NCBI GenBank assembly: GCA_025716815.1 | Contig: JAIXMN010000035.1 | Location: 1-64,000, forward strand | Direction: 5' to 3' | Source: Dichotomocladium elegans | Lineage: Eukaryota; Mucoromycota; Mucoromycetes; Mucorales; Lichtheimiaceae | Length of the DNA stretch: 64,000 nucleotides | Notes under the pieces: generated by a model | Seen by the model: the letters and a program-made list of their open reading frames with translations, nothing else | Told to the model about the DNA's origin: nothing | The model's database searches: none | Translations under genes and position numbers: made by a program | Shown: positions 22,395-33,927 of the stretch, in pieces | How the letters are laid out: the number at the start of each line of letters is the position of its first letter | How positions within the stretch are numbered: the stretch's first letter is position 1

Positions 22395-23688
22395 ATGATC
22401 AAGGCTTGGTGGTGCTTTTGCATAATTCTCGCTCTGTCGGCATGGGCGGAACTTACTCACGCAGCCGTTATCGTTGTTGTAAGGTTTTTTTTCCGCTTTT
22501 TTCTTTGCAGGTGAAAAAACTTCCACTGAAAAGACAACTTGAAAAAAACACTATGATGCAATAAGGCTACAAACGAGACATACATCGATCGTATCGCTGC
22601 GTTTGGACCGCGGTTGACAGAAGTGGGCACTATTGGGAAATTACGTCCGCCTACGAAAGAGGAGGACCGGTATGGGTGTATCCCCGTGAAGCCTCCATGT
22701 GACAACTGGGTTGCGTTGATCGAGCGAGGCGAGTGTTCTTTTGTTGACAAGGTTCGAGCCATGCAGGCCAGTGGTGCCATCGCTGCTGTCGTCGGAGATA
22801 AACACTATAATGGTTGGATCACCATGTACGCACCAGGTAAGCTATACTCTCTCTATGTTTCCGCGTTTCTTTTTCTTAATCGATCCTTGTCCTGCTGCTG
22901 TTGCACCTTCTCCTCTTCGTTGCGTATGTATGTGCAGGTGATACATCGGACGTGCATATCCCGAGTGTTTTTGTTGCACAACACCAATACCAAGCGTTGC
23001 TGCAATTGGCATGTTCTTTCTGCGAACCTATACTTGTCCGTCTTGTCAAGGACGATATGCTTACATGGTATGGTAGGGCCTATTGCGCCAAAGGAAGGTG
23101 GGAGTGGTGAAGTCAAATGGCTCTTGCTGTTTTTATACTGCTCGCTGGCAAGGGATAAAGGAGGGAGCAGGCGAGAAAGGGGTCTTTAAACAGAGAGGAT
23201 CTGGAATATACTGATGTCTATAATTTATACAACTAGGCCACTTCTTGACATGCTACTTGTAGTTGTACTATCACCAGCGGTAATGATGTTGTTTATTTAC
23301 CTGACCTGGCGGCTACGCCAGCGGCAACGACGCAAAAATGAGCTAGCACCAACGGATTACGTGACGAGATTACCGACTAGGAAATATCGACGTGAGAAGG
23401 GCGATCAAGAAGATGCGAATGGGCACACGGAGTGCGCGATCTGCCTCGAAGACTATGTGAATGATGATACCCTGCGCACACTCCCATGCAAACACGAATT
23501 CCATGCGTCTTGCGTCGATGCATGGCTAACGACACACAAGAAGTTTGTAAGTGAAATAAACTGTCAGGGTTCGTGCGAAATAATTTGCTAAGACATAGTA
23601 CAACTAGTGTCCCATTTGCAAATATGACATTTGCCGTAAAACACCAGAACCAGCAGCAACGGAACGTACGCCATTACTTGAAGCATAA
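22395..23688 (+). CDS. PA-TM-RING type E3 ubiquitin ligase
   Basis: Five exons: 22395-22478, 22566-22836, 22938-23067, 23237-23546 and 23608-23688, giving 291 aa. Order of parts: a signal peptide (CFCIILALSAWAELTHA, residues 7-23); a protease-associated (PA) domain at about 30-160 with CDNWVALIERGECSFVDKV and VVGDKHYNGWITM; a transmembrane helix at about 163-185 (LLVVVLSPAVMMLFIYLTW) followed by an Arg-rich stop-transfer stretch; and a RING-H2 finger, CAICLEDY through LPCKHEFHASCVDAWL to CPIC, whose last Cys pair comes from exon 5. This is the architecture of RNF13/RNF167-like ligases, which sit in endosomal or vacuolar membranes with the RING in the cytosol and ubiquitinate membrane traffic proteins. 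Substrates cannot be inferred. Confidence 0.93.
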
Positions 23689-25165
23689 AAATTCATATTA
23701 AGTGTGTTTTTATTCGCCACATCCGCTTTGTCCCTCCTTTCCTTCCTACACACTCATCACTATCCGCTTACTCATCTTTTTATCTTAAAAATCCAATGTC
23801 AACATATTTGTCCCCGTCTTTCACACTTGACTTACCCCTTCTTGTGACAAGGAACTAGTGTTTTCGTACTTTGCTATTCTTAGAAGTATCATCCTGCATT
23901 AGAGGCTCGCACATACTCCCATCAACAGCCTTTAAATACGTTGGAAAGCGACTTTCTGAGCGAAGGGACAATCATTTTCTCGAGAAGATCCCTTGATTAA
24001 TTGATTTGGAGAATATAAAAATAAATAGAGACGCAGATGCACAGTTGGAAATACCCAATGATGCGAAGAGATTGAATGCAGATCTCCTACATACGTAATA
24101 CCACACGCTGTACGTACAGTGCTTCGCGCTCTTCTGTATAACGGAAACATCTTTTTCGCTCTTTTGTAATCACATTCATCGTTTCCATACTTATGATGCT
24201 TAGGGCCAGCGTCGGGTTGGCAAACACTGTATGTGTCTTGCTCGAGCCTCACACATTTGCACTCCATTATGGCGGACAGTGCGTTGCATCGCCTATTTCC
24301 GTCGTCTGTATCACAGGTGCTGTGAGATGAGGTCTCATTTACACACAAGGCTTGTACCTGTTTTGTGATCCAATGACTAATACATGCAATTATACAGGAT
24401 GCTCCAGGGCTATCATACAAAGGGGTAAAACACCAGAGGCCTCTCCTGCTTGTTATATAGGATATCCCCTCACAGGCAAACAACAGGCGGAACCCAGTCA
24501 ATCGAATATCTTGCGCTTAACAGACAGGTGGCCGTGGTGAACTGGTACGAAACAGAAACTAAAATATCATGGAAACACGACTTACCATATTTCGCCATAA
24601 ATCAACGCGACCATGGATGTGCTGGCAAGAATGTTATTCATCTCCATTCAACTTATTTTGCAAAAGGCTGCTCCTCGGTTAGAAATTATACTTCACCAAT
24701 TAGTACTGAATACGTCTCGTACCATGCATGAAGATATACTATCAACTCAAGAATCATCTGCTACAATTGGACTCTGAATTCGGCATTGCGCAGTCAAAGG
24801 TATTTGTAATGGCTCCAAGCCAGCCACTGGTCGGTCATGCAAGCAAGAACGCCAGGTGTCTATCGATCACATGCCATGGAAAGATATGCATCAATCAGGC
24901 TTACAATACTATTCTAGATATGTACAGTCTTCTTATTTGTCTTTACCCATTTCTGTCAAAATCATGAGTTACGAAATAAACCGTTCAGGAAGACGCAAGG
25001 GATGCATCCCAATCGTCTGCTGTTATTATCAGATCGTTATCTGTTGATATGATCTCCTGCGCTTTTCCGACAACGATAGGCAAAAGAATACTATTATGGT
25101 GTTCTAGGCAATGTATGATTCATCAAACGTCGGCCGACATACAGCACCGTGACCGGGTCATATAC
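23689..25165. other. Intergenic region with Cys-rich frames on both strands
   Basis: No confident gene. On the - strand, about 24360-24130, a frame reads LCVNETSSHSTCDTDDGNRR followed by several more Cys within 60 residues. An upstream - strand frame near 24640-24580 starts MEMNNILASTSMVALIYGEI and ends in GTAAGT, as a first exon with a secretion signal would. On the + strand, 24352-24540 also looks Cys-spaced (CDPMTNTCNYTGC). Only one strand can be real. I could not build a full model. Confidence 0.3.
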
Positions 25166-25169
25166 AAAG

Positions 25170-26930
25170 ATACATTTCTTCCAAAATCAAAGTCGTACAC
25201 TGACAGCTCTGAAGTTGGATACAAGGAAAAATGTTGCACAAAAAAGCTCGGCAAATCCATCTTGTTCTTTTGACTTTCTCTCTATTATATGTGCACTTTT
25301 ACATTCTGAAATGGGCGATCTTTTTTTCGAAGATGGTCAGGACCATGCCGTCGATGAGCGTTGCTGTCTTGAACCTATAGGATATGTTGTTGACGACGAA
25401 ATGTACTCTCTGCAATCCATTTGTTCTCACACTGAATAACTGCGTAGCATGTCTTGCAAAGGCAACTCTGATCTTATTATCACACACATTCCCAAGGAAA
25501 AGGATACAGACATTCGGATGAAAGAAACCGGGAAAGCACAGCTACACGGCTACACTGACCAAGGCAAGATCAGATCTTTCAAACCGGTGTTTAGAAGATC
25601 TTGAGTGCGTCAGCTGCTAGGAACCCATGTTTGTTCTGCCCAGCGATGGACATTACAGTACGAGAAGGACCCTGACAGTATCTTTAAGAAACCTAAAACG
25701 AGGGGACGTTCGCATATTCTCAATGAAGAGCATACGAGCGTTATTTTAGAATGCATTGATGAGAATCCATTCATTATCCTAGAGCAGCTAATGGAGCAAC
25801 TGGTCCAGAGATTTGAGGGCCTTTAAGCTCGAAAACGACGGTCCATCAATTTATGAAAAATGAATGCAACTTGCCATTGAAAATACTCAGTTTCACCCTG
25901 TAGACAGGAATAGCGATGCAAATATTCAAATGCGCCTTGACTGGGTGCGCAAATGGGACAGGGCCGGCATTGGCTTTAGAGAAAACTGCGTTTACCTTGA
26001 TGAGTCTGGATTCCTTATTAATATGAAACGCAGCATGGCATGATCCAAGAAAGGGATCCCTGCAATGGTCACCATCTTGGGAGCGATCTCAGCATCAAAC
26101 ATCATTCAATGTAGCTCGAGACTCCCGCATTTACCAAACAAGAAAAGAAAGAGGGCAGGTTAGTCTGAAGTTGCGAGCAGAGGAACTGTAACTGGACATT
26201 ATGTCAGCTCCCTTAAGGTTATTGGACGAGATGGATAAGTATGAACATATGGAGCCATTGTTTGGACTGGATACTGGACCTATCCATAAGGCTGAATATT
26301 GCTAAATACATTGAGTCTCGAGGATGTCGATGTGCCTATCTTCCACTATACCTGGCTGAACTCAACCCGTTTGAGCAGTTTTGGTCAGTTGTCAAGAGCA
26401 TCGTAGAAGGTAATAGGTTACCCTATCATATCGACTTGTTCCATTATGCAATCTTCTGATATTCTGGATGCTCTGTAGATAACGATATCAGCCTAACTTG
26501 AGTGCCTCGAGAGGAGAAGATATGGGCTTTGGGTGGGTCCGTGGTTTGGATGCACCCGCGCAGGTCTCCCACCGTGGATTCGTCGAGGTGCGTTTGTCTT
26601 TGTCCAATTCTGCCGCTGGTGTTGTCGTGGTCCGTCATCGTCCCTCCTTGTCCCTTCCTCCAACCCTTCCGCGGTCGCGTCGGCCGTGGACGTTCAACAG
26701 GTCCGGATCCTTCCTTTCCTCCCTGTTTGGCCATTGTTACCGCAACGACACACCTAGCTGCCTTTGGGGTAAGTGAGAGAGAGTTAAGAAGGGGGCTGAT
26801 ATTTTCTGTTGACTAACGGGTATGTCTCGGCCTTATGCATGCGACGGATTTTATGTCTTCATGCGACCTTCCTTACGAAATTTATTTTGAAAATAGAAAT
26901 CCAACTACTGAGTCACGTAATACCATAGCC
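25170..26930 (+). mobile_element. Decayed Tc1/mariner transposon, copy B (longest)
   Basis: Reads on + through HTH (SAQRWTLQYEKDPDSIFKK, 25632-25690), the first DDE acidic block (VYLDESGFLINMKRS, about 25990), ILGAISASNIIQC (about 26070), and YLAELNPFEQFWSVVKS (about 26345-26395). The VMDNAPIH-like segment is damaged. Stops and frame changes make it non-functional. After the transposase comes a GC-rich block, 26465-26800, also present in copy D, then an AT-rich end (TTATTTTGAAAATAG, about 26885). Outer boundaries are approximate. Confidence 0.8.
26465..26830 (+). repeat. GC-rich block shared by transposon copies B and D
   Basis: Near-identical words in 26465-26830 and in the reverse complement of 47735-48060: ATATGGGCTTTGGGTGGG, CTCCCTTGTCCCTTCCTCC-type runs, and TTGACTAACGGG before the AT-rich end. 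The block lies between the transposase 3' end and the terminal region in both copies. It is clearly richer in G+C than the rest of either element, and is absent from the corresponding side of copies A, C and E. Confidence 0.7.
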
Positions 26931-27248
26931 CAACTGTGTTTCTTTTTCCTTAAGCTGAGATTATCTCATTCAGGCCACATTCTCTCTGTCCAATACATAT
27001 CTCGCCGTTGTTCACACAGTCCCTTATGTTTCATTCCTGCATCCGCCTCGCACCTCATGCTACCTTGTCATCCCGTCATGCCCTGCGGAATTTGTCAGCG
27101 CGCCATTATTCGAGTAGGCTTTTCTTCTTTGATAGAAGTGTGGTAACTGGGACGTAAACGACGGCCGAGTGTCAACCGCTGACTCATTTCTGATGACATC
27201 TCACATACTCAAGGCACCGCACGCTACGTCTCTTCGTTTCCTCCGGTA
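26931..27248. other. Short intergenic region upstream of the FUN14 gene
   Basis: Presumed promoter and 5' leader. A short ATG-led frame at about 27057 stops within 90 bp. I could not join it to the FUN14 frame by a plausible splice. Confidence 0.4.
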
Positions 27249-27851
27249 ATGAGAAAGAATGTGGCCGGGCAATGTGCTTTCAAGACGATGGCCACAATGG
27301 TAGCAGCAACAACCGTTGCTGTGGGAGGCCCTTTGGTTGTGAAACGTCCGGTGGTCGCGTGCGAAGCACGCCACATTCCTCCTCCTGCTGCGCCAGCGAT
27401 TATCCAGTCGGAAACCAGGGAATCTAACGTGGTCCACAAGGGGGAAATCGCTTTTGGTACTGTGTTGGGTGTCTGCACTGGTTACTTTATTAAAAAAGTC
27501 GGCAAACTGCTTATGTTCATGATCGGGCTTGGTTTTGTATGCCTACAGGTAAAAGACCTAGGGGTGGAATACAGTATAGCACCAATAGCAAGATCCGATT
27601 TATTCATCTTGCTTTCTTCTCCTTTGCCCATTATTCTTTTATAGTACTTGTCTGCGAAAAGCTATATCACAGTACATTGGGATCGCATGGCCCAAGGGTA
27701 CAACCGTGAATTTGACGTGGATCAAGATGGGCGGGTGACTAAGCGTGACATAAACACAAAATGGCAGATGCTTATCAGGTTTCTGACGCATAACCTTCAG
27801 TTTAAATCGACATTTCTGGTCGGCCTTTATGCTGGAATCCGCTATAGCTAA
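27249..27851 (+). CDS. FUN14-domain mitochondrial membrane protein
   Basis: Two exons, 27249-27548 and 27645-27851, giving 168 aa. The N-terminal 55 residues are basic and Ala/Val-rich, as for a mitochondrial signal. The FUN14 domain follows: GEIAFGTVLGVCTGYFIKKV, a hydrophobic helix LLMFMIGLGFVCLQ, then YLSAKSYITVHWDRMAQGYN and a second hydrophobic end, FKSTFLVGLYAGIRYS. FUN14 proteins sit in the mitochondrial outer membrane; the animal member FUNDC1 is a mitophagy receptor, while the fungal members are little studied. No classical LIR motif (W/Y/F-xx-L/I/V next to acidic residues) stands out in the N-terminal part, so a mitophagy role is not supported by this sequence alone. It converges with YHM2, with 119 bp between stops. 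Confidence 0.88.
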
Positions 27852-27970
27852 AGGAGACAGAAAGAACAACGTACAGCCCATGTCTAACTCTAGTTTGTAT
27901 GTGCTTGTAGTATGTAGTGAAAAGAGAAAGAGGGTAATAAATAAAGATAAAATAGGCATCTATCTTTTTC

Positions 27971-29188
27971 TTAGTTCGTGCCAAAATATTCGCGCAATAC
28001 ATCACCGAAGCAGACCATGACTACGGTTTGCCACATGCCGAGACCGATCCGAGGCACGACTCCCTTGAAGAAACCGCCATAACCATTCTGCTGATATATC
28101 CACTTTGTAGCGGTGGCAATGGTCAACTTTTTAGGACGACCAGGTGTGTCAACCTGGCTTTGCATCTCGATGCGGATAACCTCGATAGGCTGGTTCCAAC
28201 AGCTGAGTGCGCCACCGACCATGGAGGCTGCTACCTTGTCTGCGGCTGAGGGCTTGGCATCAGTAGACCCATAGCGGGCGGCCACAATTGAGTCCTGCGC
28301 AAAACGGGCAATGCCAAATCGGGAAGCCCAGTTGGTGCACTGGCGAAGCGCAACCGCATTGACGCCCTTGTTGATACCGCGGAATCCTTCGCGTTTGAAG
28401 ATCTCCGACGCGACCTCCAAAGTTGATTGTTTGACACCTAGAATGTTTAAGGCAGGTGCATGTGTAAGACATGCATTCGTTTATTGTCAAGGAAACAAGC
28501 GCTTACCTGATTTGTGCCGTGTCACCTCGACGGTCTTCATGAAGGTACAGAATCCCATGGTAGAGTATGCTTGTGCAATACCACCCATCATTCCTCCAAT
28601 CATGCCTGCCTATATCATGCGTGCTCATGTAAATCTTTTTGTCATCATCCCCTTTCCACTCTAGCGTTTCGTACCAGAAAAGGTGATGCACCGGCTGTGC
28701 GGGACCGAAACTCAAATTCAGACGCCGTAAAGAGTAGAACCGCGCCCTTCGTTGATGCTTTGGAGAAAGCATGTTTTAACACAAATCCGCATTTCTTAAC
28801 ATGGTATAAGCAATTTAAGCACCTTCAATCCAAGCCCAAGGAATTAGACCTTGGTAGAAACCAAGAACGCCTCCTCGTTGCCAAACTGAACCGATGGCCT
28901 TGAAGATGGACTGGCCACGGTTGGCAGCCATCTGGGTCTTGAGCACCTCGAAAGGCTGACCGAGGGTGGATGCCTCAAATAGGTTGAGCGCTGCAAAGAA
29001 ACAGCAACTACATCAATATCATACCCAAGAAAAATGATTTCATCACCCCCTCCCTTCTCCCTGGAGGGAACAGGTTGGTTATCCAAGGTACACTTACAAG
29101 CACCGAGCAGAAGATTATTCCATGACACAGGCTTGCGCTCGAGCGTCGTGTTACTATTGATGGGACCACTCGAAGCGGATGGGGACAT
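27971..29188 (-). CDS. YHM2: Mitochondrial carrier YHM2 (citrate/2-oxoglutarate)
   Basis: Five exons, 29188-29098, 28990-28823, 28757-28675, 28609-28507 and 28437-27971, giving 303 aa, the usual carrier length. It belongs to the SLC25 family of the inner mitochondrial membrane. Recognised as YHM2 by [20 protein letters not shown] (across the exon 2/3 junction) and the stretch [20 protein letters not shown]. Carrier-type Px(D/E)xx(K/R) motifs are degenerate, as is normal for this subfamily ([11 protein letters not shown] in repeat 1, [11 protein letters not shown] in repeat 3). Yeast Yhm2 exchanges citrate for oxoglutarate and supports NADPH supply; it was first named for a link to mtDNA maintenance. 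Exon 3 is 83 nt; leaving it out would remove the conserved STKGAVLL segment. Confidence 0.93.
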
Positions 29189-32100
29189 GGCGTACTCTTG
29201 TAAAGAAAGAAAGGAAGAAAGGGGTGAGAACTATAAAGTGCTGAATATTTGGCCGGGTGTCCTCTTTCTTTTCTAAAGCATGTGAATGTAGTCGGATCGG
29301 TCGTCAAGCTTTTATCGTGCCACGCTACTCTCACTCGATTGGCCCATACACTCCGTGTGCGTGATGGCTCGCTTCCTTTGTTTTTCTCCCCCGCATTTAT
29401 ATACGAGAATCAGTACTCTTCCCTTGACAGAGATTGGGTGCCATTACTGATCCTAAGATTCTCCACGGCACGAAAATCATAACAAATGATAGTAACCTCG
29501 ATGAGGGCAATTTTGTGACTATGTTGGGTAGATGAATCGCGTACATAGTAAGCTTTCTTCGTGACACGATCCTCACGTCATTCGTCAACTTTTGTCACTA
29601 GTAATGGTGTTAGCACCCTGTTCCACAGGAAAGCGCACCATGATATTTGCCCAGAATAAAACGAGACTGACTGCAAGCATACCATGAATATCCTGACTCC
29701 AGCCTAGCTTACGGGCAGGATAAAAACTTTCGATCTTAACCTTAATGAATTAAGTGTGGACCATTACACCGTATGTCCTCAGGACCATCACTTCTGCATA
29801 AGAGCTATAGGTCTAATACATAACCTTCGGCATCAAGTTAATCGGGGGAGGTGATGGTAAGTGCTTATAAATACAGACATATATCACACATTGTTTAATA
29901 ATTTCTTCTGTTAATATCTTCCCTATAATTTATACCCGAACTCGTATCAACGTAGTCTTCGCCCCTGTCGGCCAAGCCGGGGCGGAGAGGAAAAGAGAGG
30001 GAGGGAAAGGGAGAGGGGTGTGGAGAATAGACTGTGTTCCGTCGGCTGCCCCTCTGCGTCTGAAGTATCAGCTGCGTTACGACGAGCAGAGTTACTCTAT
30101 TATAAACCGAGATCGCAAGGTTCAGAACGTTGCCGTATTTACTAGAAGTCGTCTTGCGTGGGGGCAGAAGGGCAAAGAGCACCCAAATTTTATCTTTTAC
30201 CTAAAGCATATACCGTGCTGATCCGAGAAAAAGGATAGCAATCTCATTGTTGGTATCCATTAACTTGAGTTCTATTAAGCTCTAACCGACGATACATAAT
30301 AAAATGCATATCAGATGAGTATGGTGAGAGATTGACACTTTATATCCTCAAATCCCATTGCGTTTGGACGTTTTCACGTACATAGTATAAACGAAGAGCT
30401 TTATCTATTTATCATGCATGGGATGATGTCATTTCATGCTAACACAAAGTCCATGTCAAAATCAGGAGGTTGCTATCAGAATTGGCATTGTTTTTGCTTG
30501 ATCTATTGGATTTTCCCCGACTATTCAGCCAGTGGAATTTTTTTATTCGTGAAATATGAAATTGCGCGACATCACAAATGATTTTGCATTGTGCCTTGCC
30601 CATCATGTTTGTTTGTTTGTTGCCAGACGCTGCTGGCTGCATAATCATTATCACGACATCAAGAGAGGTATCTCAAGCACTGCGTGCCTCCAGAATGCAT
30701 CATGGTCAGCCACCATGTTCACACCCCACAAACAAAGGCTTTCCTCCATTGATGACGATAGACAGAAGTCCCAACGCAGGAAAGTCTTTGTTGCGCTACT
30801 ATGCTATACAGTACTTGGGATAGTACAGGACTTTACTCATCAGTAGCATATCCCTGATATTGATCCCAGTCATATGCTGTTCACTTGTTGCTTGACGAAG
30901 GCAGAGGCTATTGGTGAAATTTTCGCTGGCAGCCTGCTGGCAGGGGAACGAGATTTAAACACTATATGCGCGTTGTTAAATTCGAAGAAAGTCGCAGTAT
31001 GTAGGCTCATGATTTCTTTGCTAATAATAAACCTATAGCAATGTTTATCAGAAGGCATTCCTAGTCGCGAGTGAATTGCTAGCAAAGACTGACTCCTGCA
31101 GTCCCCCATAAAGAACTTTCCAGTCCTGTTATTGCAGGGTTAAGATGCGATAAGCAAGATTCTTGGGTCATTCTCTATTCAATGAATGGAGGGAGGCATC
31201 CTATAGATGAGCCGGGTGGGAAGAGAGCATCATTTAAGTATTGCAGATTGCTGTGCGACACCAGATAGGCTTGATCTGTTTCATGTATTTTCATCAGCTT
31301 ATTACACCCGTAAATTGCCGCAAATGCTATACATTGATGGCCTGATATCCATGATCGCATGTCATAGATTTGATTGAAAATAAAAGTATAAAACATTCAT
31401 CTTACACGCCAGATTCAGTCACATTTCTATTGCACGGACAATCAATCCGAAATAGAATCCTTCCCTCGCCACGCCGCCAGTTAACCCGGGCGGTAGTACA
31501 TTGAGAAGAGGCCGTGTAAGTGAAGTATCGCTTGGCTTTCTCTTCCTTCTGTAGCGGCAGTTCGGAAAGCATCCACTGGCATACCGGGCTGCTACTATGT
31601 CGTTGGTGTTACGGAAGACATAATATAGTGTAATGCCGGACAGGTGTGGAGGCGCGTATAGACATGAGGTAGCGACATCATCTAAGGATGAACGCGAGGA
31701 AATCTGAGAAGGTGTAACATCGATCTCAAACGCCTTTCTCTATTAAAAAATTAAAATGCAAAAGTGAGCGGACAGTACGGAGATCTCTACATTTTGAGAG
31801 GAGCACCAAAACACCAGTGGTTGAAGGGGAAATTGAAACGTGATCTGCCACTTCATAGCACACCGTTGTTTCCTTTACGGTCTGTAAGGAATCGCTAGAA
31901 CTCTTCCTCATAGACATCATTTTCCGCACTTGATAATTATTACGCGGAACAGACGAAGCAAACAAGTACGGACATCACACATGATGAACGTGAAACTGTT
32001 TTGATAGCCTATGACCTACATCGTTATCCTTTTTTGTTTTTATTTTCATCATGTCAAGTTAGGCGCAGAAGTGTAACTCACATGTATCCACAGCTATTAA

Positions 32101-33927
32101 ACAAAGAGAGATTCCTTCGTAACCCTCAATACTTAATTTAAGCCTACAGTTTAATCAACAATAACAGAAAGTACATGCACTCAGAGAACCTCTTCTTCGA
32201 TGTGAACTCTCCATTCAATGTTATCACATTGTTCCCATTGTCGTCTATATTCCCCAGTGCTGTTCTCAGCGCTGTTAATATTAAGGACCAATTTTCCCTT
32301 CCGACTTCTCAACCGGGGTTGTGTCTCAAAATAAGCAACGAACAGGGTATCGGTTCTGGAAGAGAATTTTTCATAATAATATGTAACGCACCCGGCCAAG
32401 ATCGACAAACAGAGAGGCGTCATTCACCCGTTCTATTCGTCTTGTGCGTCCTTGATGAAACTCCGTGCTATTGTAAGAAAAGCCGACGATGCGTACAATA
32501 CCTGGTGCATGCGGTAACCAGAATGACCAACATAAAACTCTGTTGGGAAGGTATGTATTTAGGACATGGCGCCTTTTCCCCAGAAATACGCTCCAATTTC
32601 TCTATATTATTGACCGGTAAGATCGATCCTTCTTTCGATAGCAACTAGAGCGTTGGAGAAGATGTACATGTTTACCATTGAAGGAATCATTGCCTAGAAT
32701 GATGTTCATGACATCCATTGGCAGCGTGGATACATCCATCACTTTCAATATGACGCGGATGGGAATGGCTTTAAAGCCCTTGGGTTCTCAACCACACGGG
32801 GCACTCCTCTTCTCCTTTCTGAGGCTAGGGCGGACTATTAAATACGATCCTTCTTTTATAAAGTGTGAAGTTAGAATGTAGCGTGCACCGGATAAAATAA
32901 GATCCCTCGTCACATCAACACGAGCTCCAATGGTCGATTTGATAACGAGCGGGGGAACGCAGTGTAACTCTGAAGCCTTGGGGTGAATGGATAATAACTA
33001 AGCATAAAAGTGACAGTTCACAATGATCAAGTGAGAAATGAGTGAATCATTTGACTAAGCCAACAGCCTGATGCTATATTTGAAGTTCATGCGATTCCGA
33101 TTTTTATTACTTCATCCCGCTTGTAAACATGCAAAAAGGGGTTGAGGGAGAGGGAGAGAAAGAAAGGATGAAGGAAACCCTTTTGCAAAAAAAGCTGAAG
33201 CGTTCCGCGACAAGGTTACTTGCTTTATTGGAGTCATTTCCGGGACAAAAACGGCAATGATTTACAGCGGCGAATGGTCATTTTCATTTTTCGCGCGAAA
33301 TCGATGGACAGAAACCTAAAAAGGGACCTATACTGAACTTGCTGAAAAAGCAAAACTGAAGATCTGCAAGGCCACCGTTCTTTTTTATTCTCTGCATGGT
33401 CTACTAACGGTGCACAAATAGAGAGCTAGAAAAACATCCAAGGAAAAATATGTAACGAGAATGAGACCCCAGTGTGCAGAGGTTTTCCTTCTTCCCTTCC
33501 CTTTAGTGTTCTTTGGTGGCATCTTTCATAAGTAGATGATATAGCATTGTTCAATGTAGCAAAGAAAGAATTATCTTCGTCTCGCTTTGCCAACTAGAAG
33601 TCTATTTTGTTTGTCCGAAAGACAGCTCAAACTTTTTTCGGAACAGGAAAGCTTGGCTTTATCAGCGGCTCCCACATCATAGCTAAAAGCAGCCTGTAGT
33701 CCTAAATAAAAAGGGACCAGGTTTAAAAAGTAACTCTCCCCCAATCTTTCTTTTTCCTATCCGACGCGAACTTCCCCCTCGCCCGGCTGCTTCTCGCTCT
33801 CGCGTATACTCGCAATCCTCCTTGCACCCTTGTCCTCAAAACAATTTGTCAAATTGAGAGACGCCCTGTACATAGATATCTATCCATCATCTAACAATTT
33901 CGACATCAACCTCTTTACACTAACCCG
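29189..33927. other. Long gene-poor interval (4.7 kb)
   Basis: No gene I can support. Two places look less random. 30018-30221 (+) gives LRYDEQSYSIINRDRKVQNV without a start or partner exons. 32180-32940 (-) carries several protein-like runs, listed separately. The last 800 bp before 33928 are pyrimidine-rich and probably include the promoter and a long leader of the APSES gene. Confidence 0.4.
32180..32940 (-). pseudogene. Unrecognised coding debris
   Basis: On the - strand several frames read like protein but do not connect. About 32940-32880 gives STIGARVDVTRDLILSGARY; about 32790-32690 gives EPKGFKAIPIRVILKVMDVS continuing to LPMDVMNIILG; 32423-32181 gives LFVAYFETQPRLRSRKGKLV and ends in an acidic tail. 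Frame changes and stops lie between them and no set of introns I tried joined all three. It could be a decayed gene or a real gene with several small exons. I do not recognise the family. Confidence 0.3.

Noticed and set aside
23932..24501. A 189-codon - strand frame as one gene
   Set aside because: It has no ATG-supported start and its two ends lack protein-like composition; only the Cys-rich middle part is kept as a weak candidate.
27057..27146. A first exon for FUN14 starting MLPCHPVMPCG
   Set aside because: No donor and acceptor combination joined it in phase to the FUN14 frame, and the ATG at 27249 already gives a plausible mitochondrial N-terminus.
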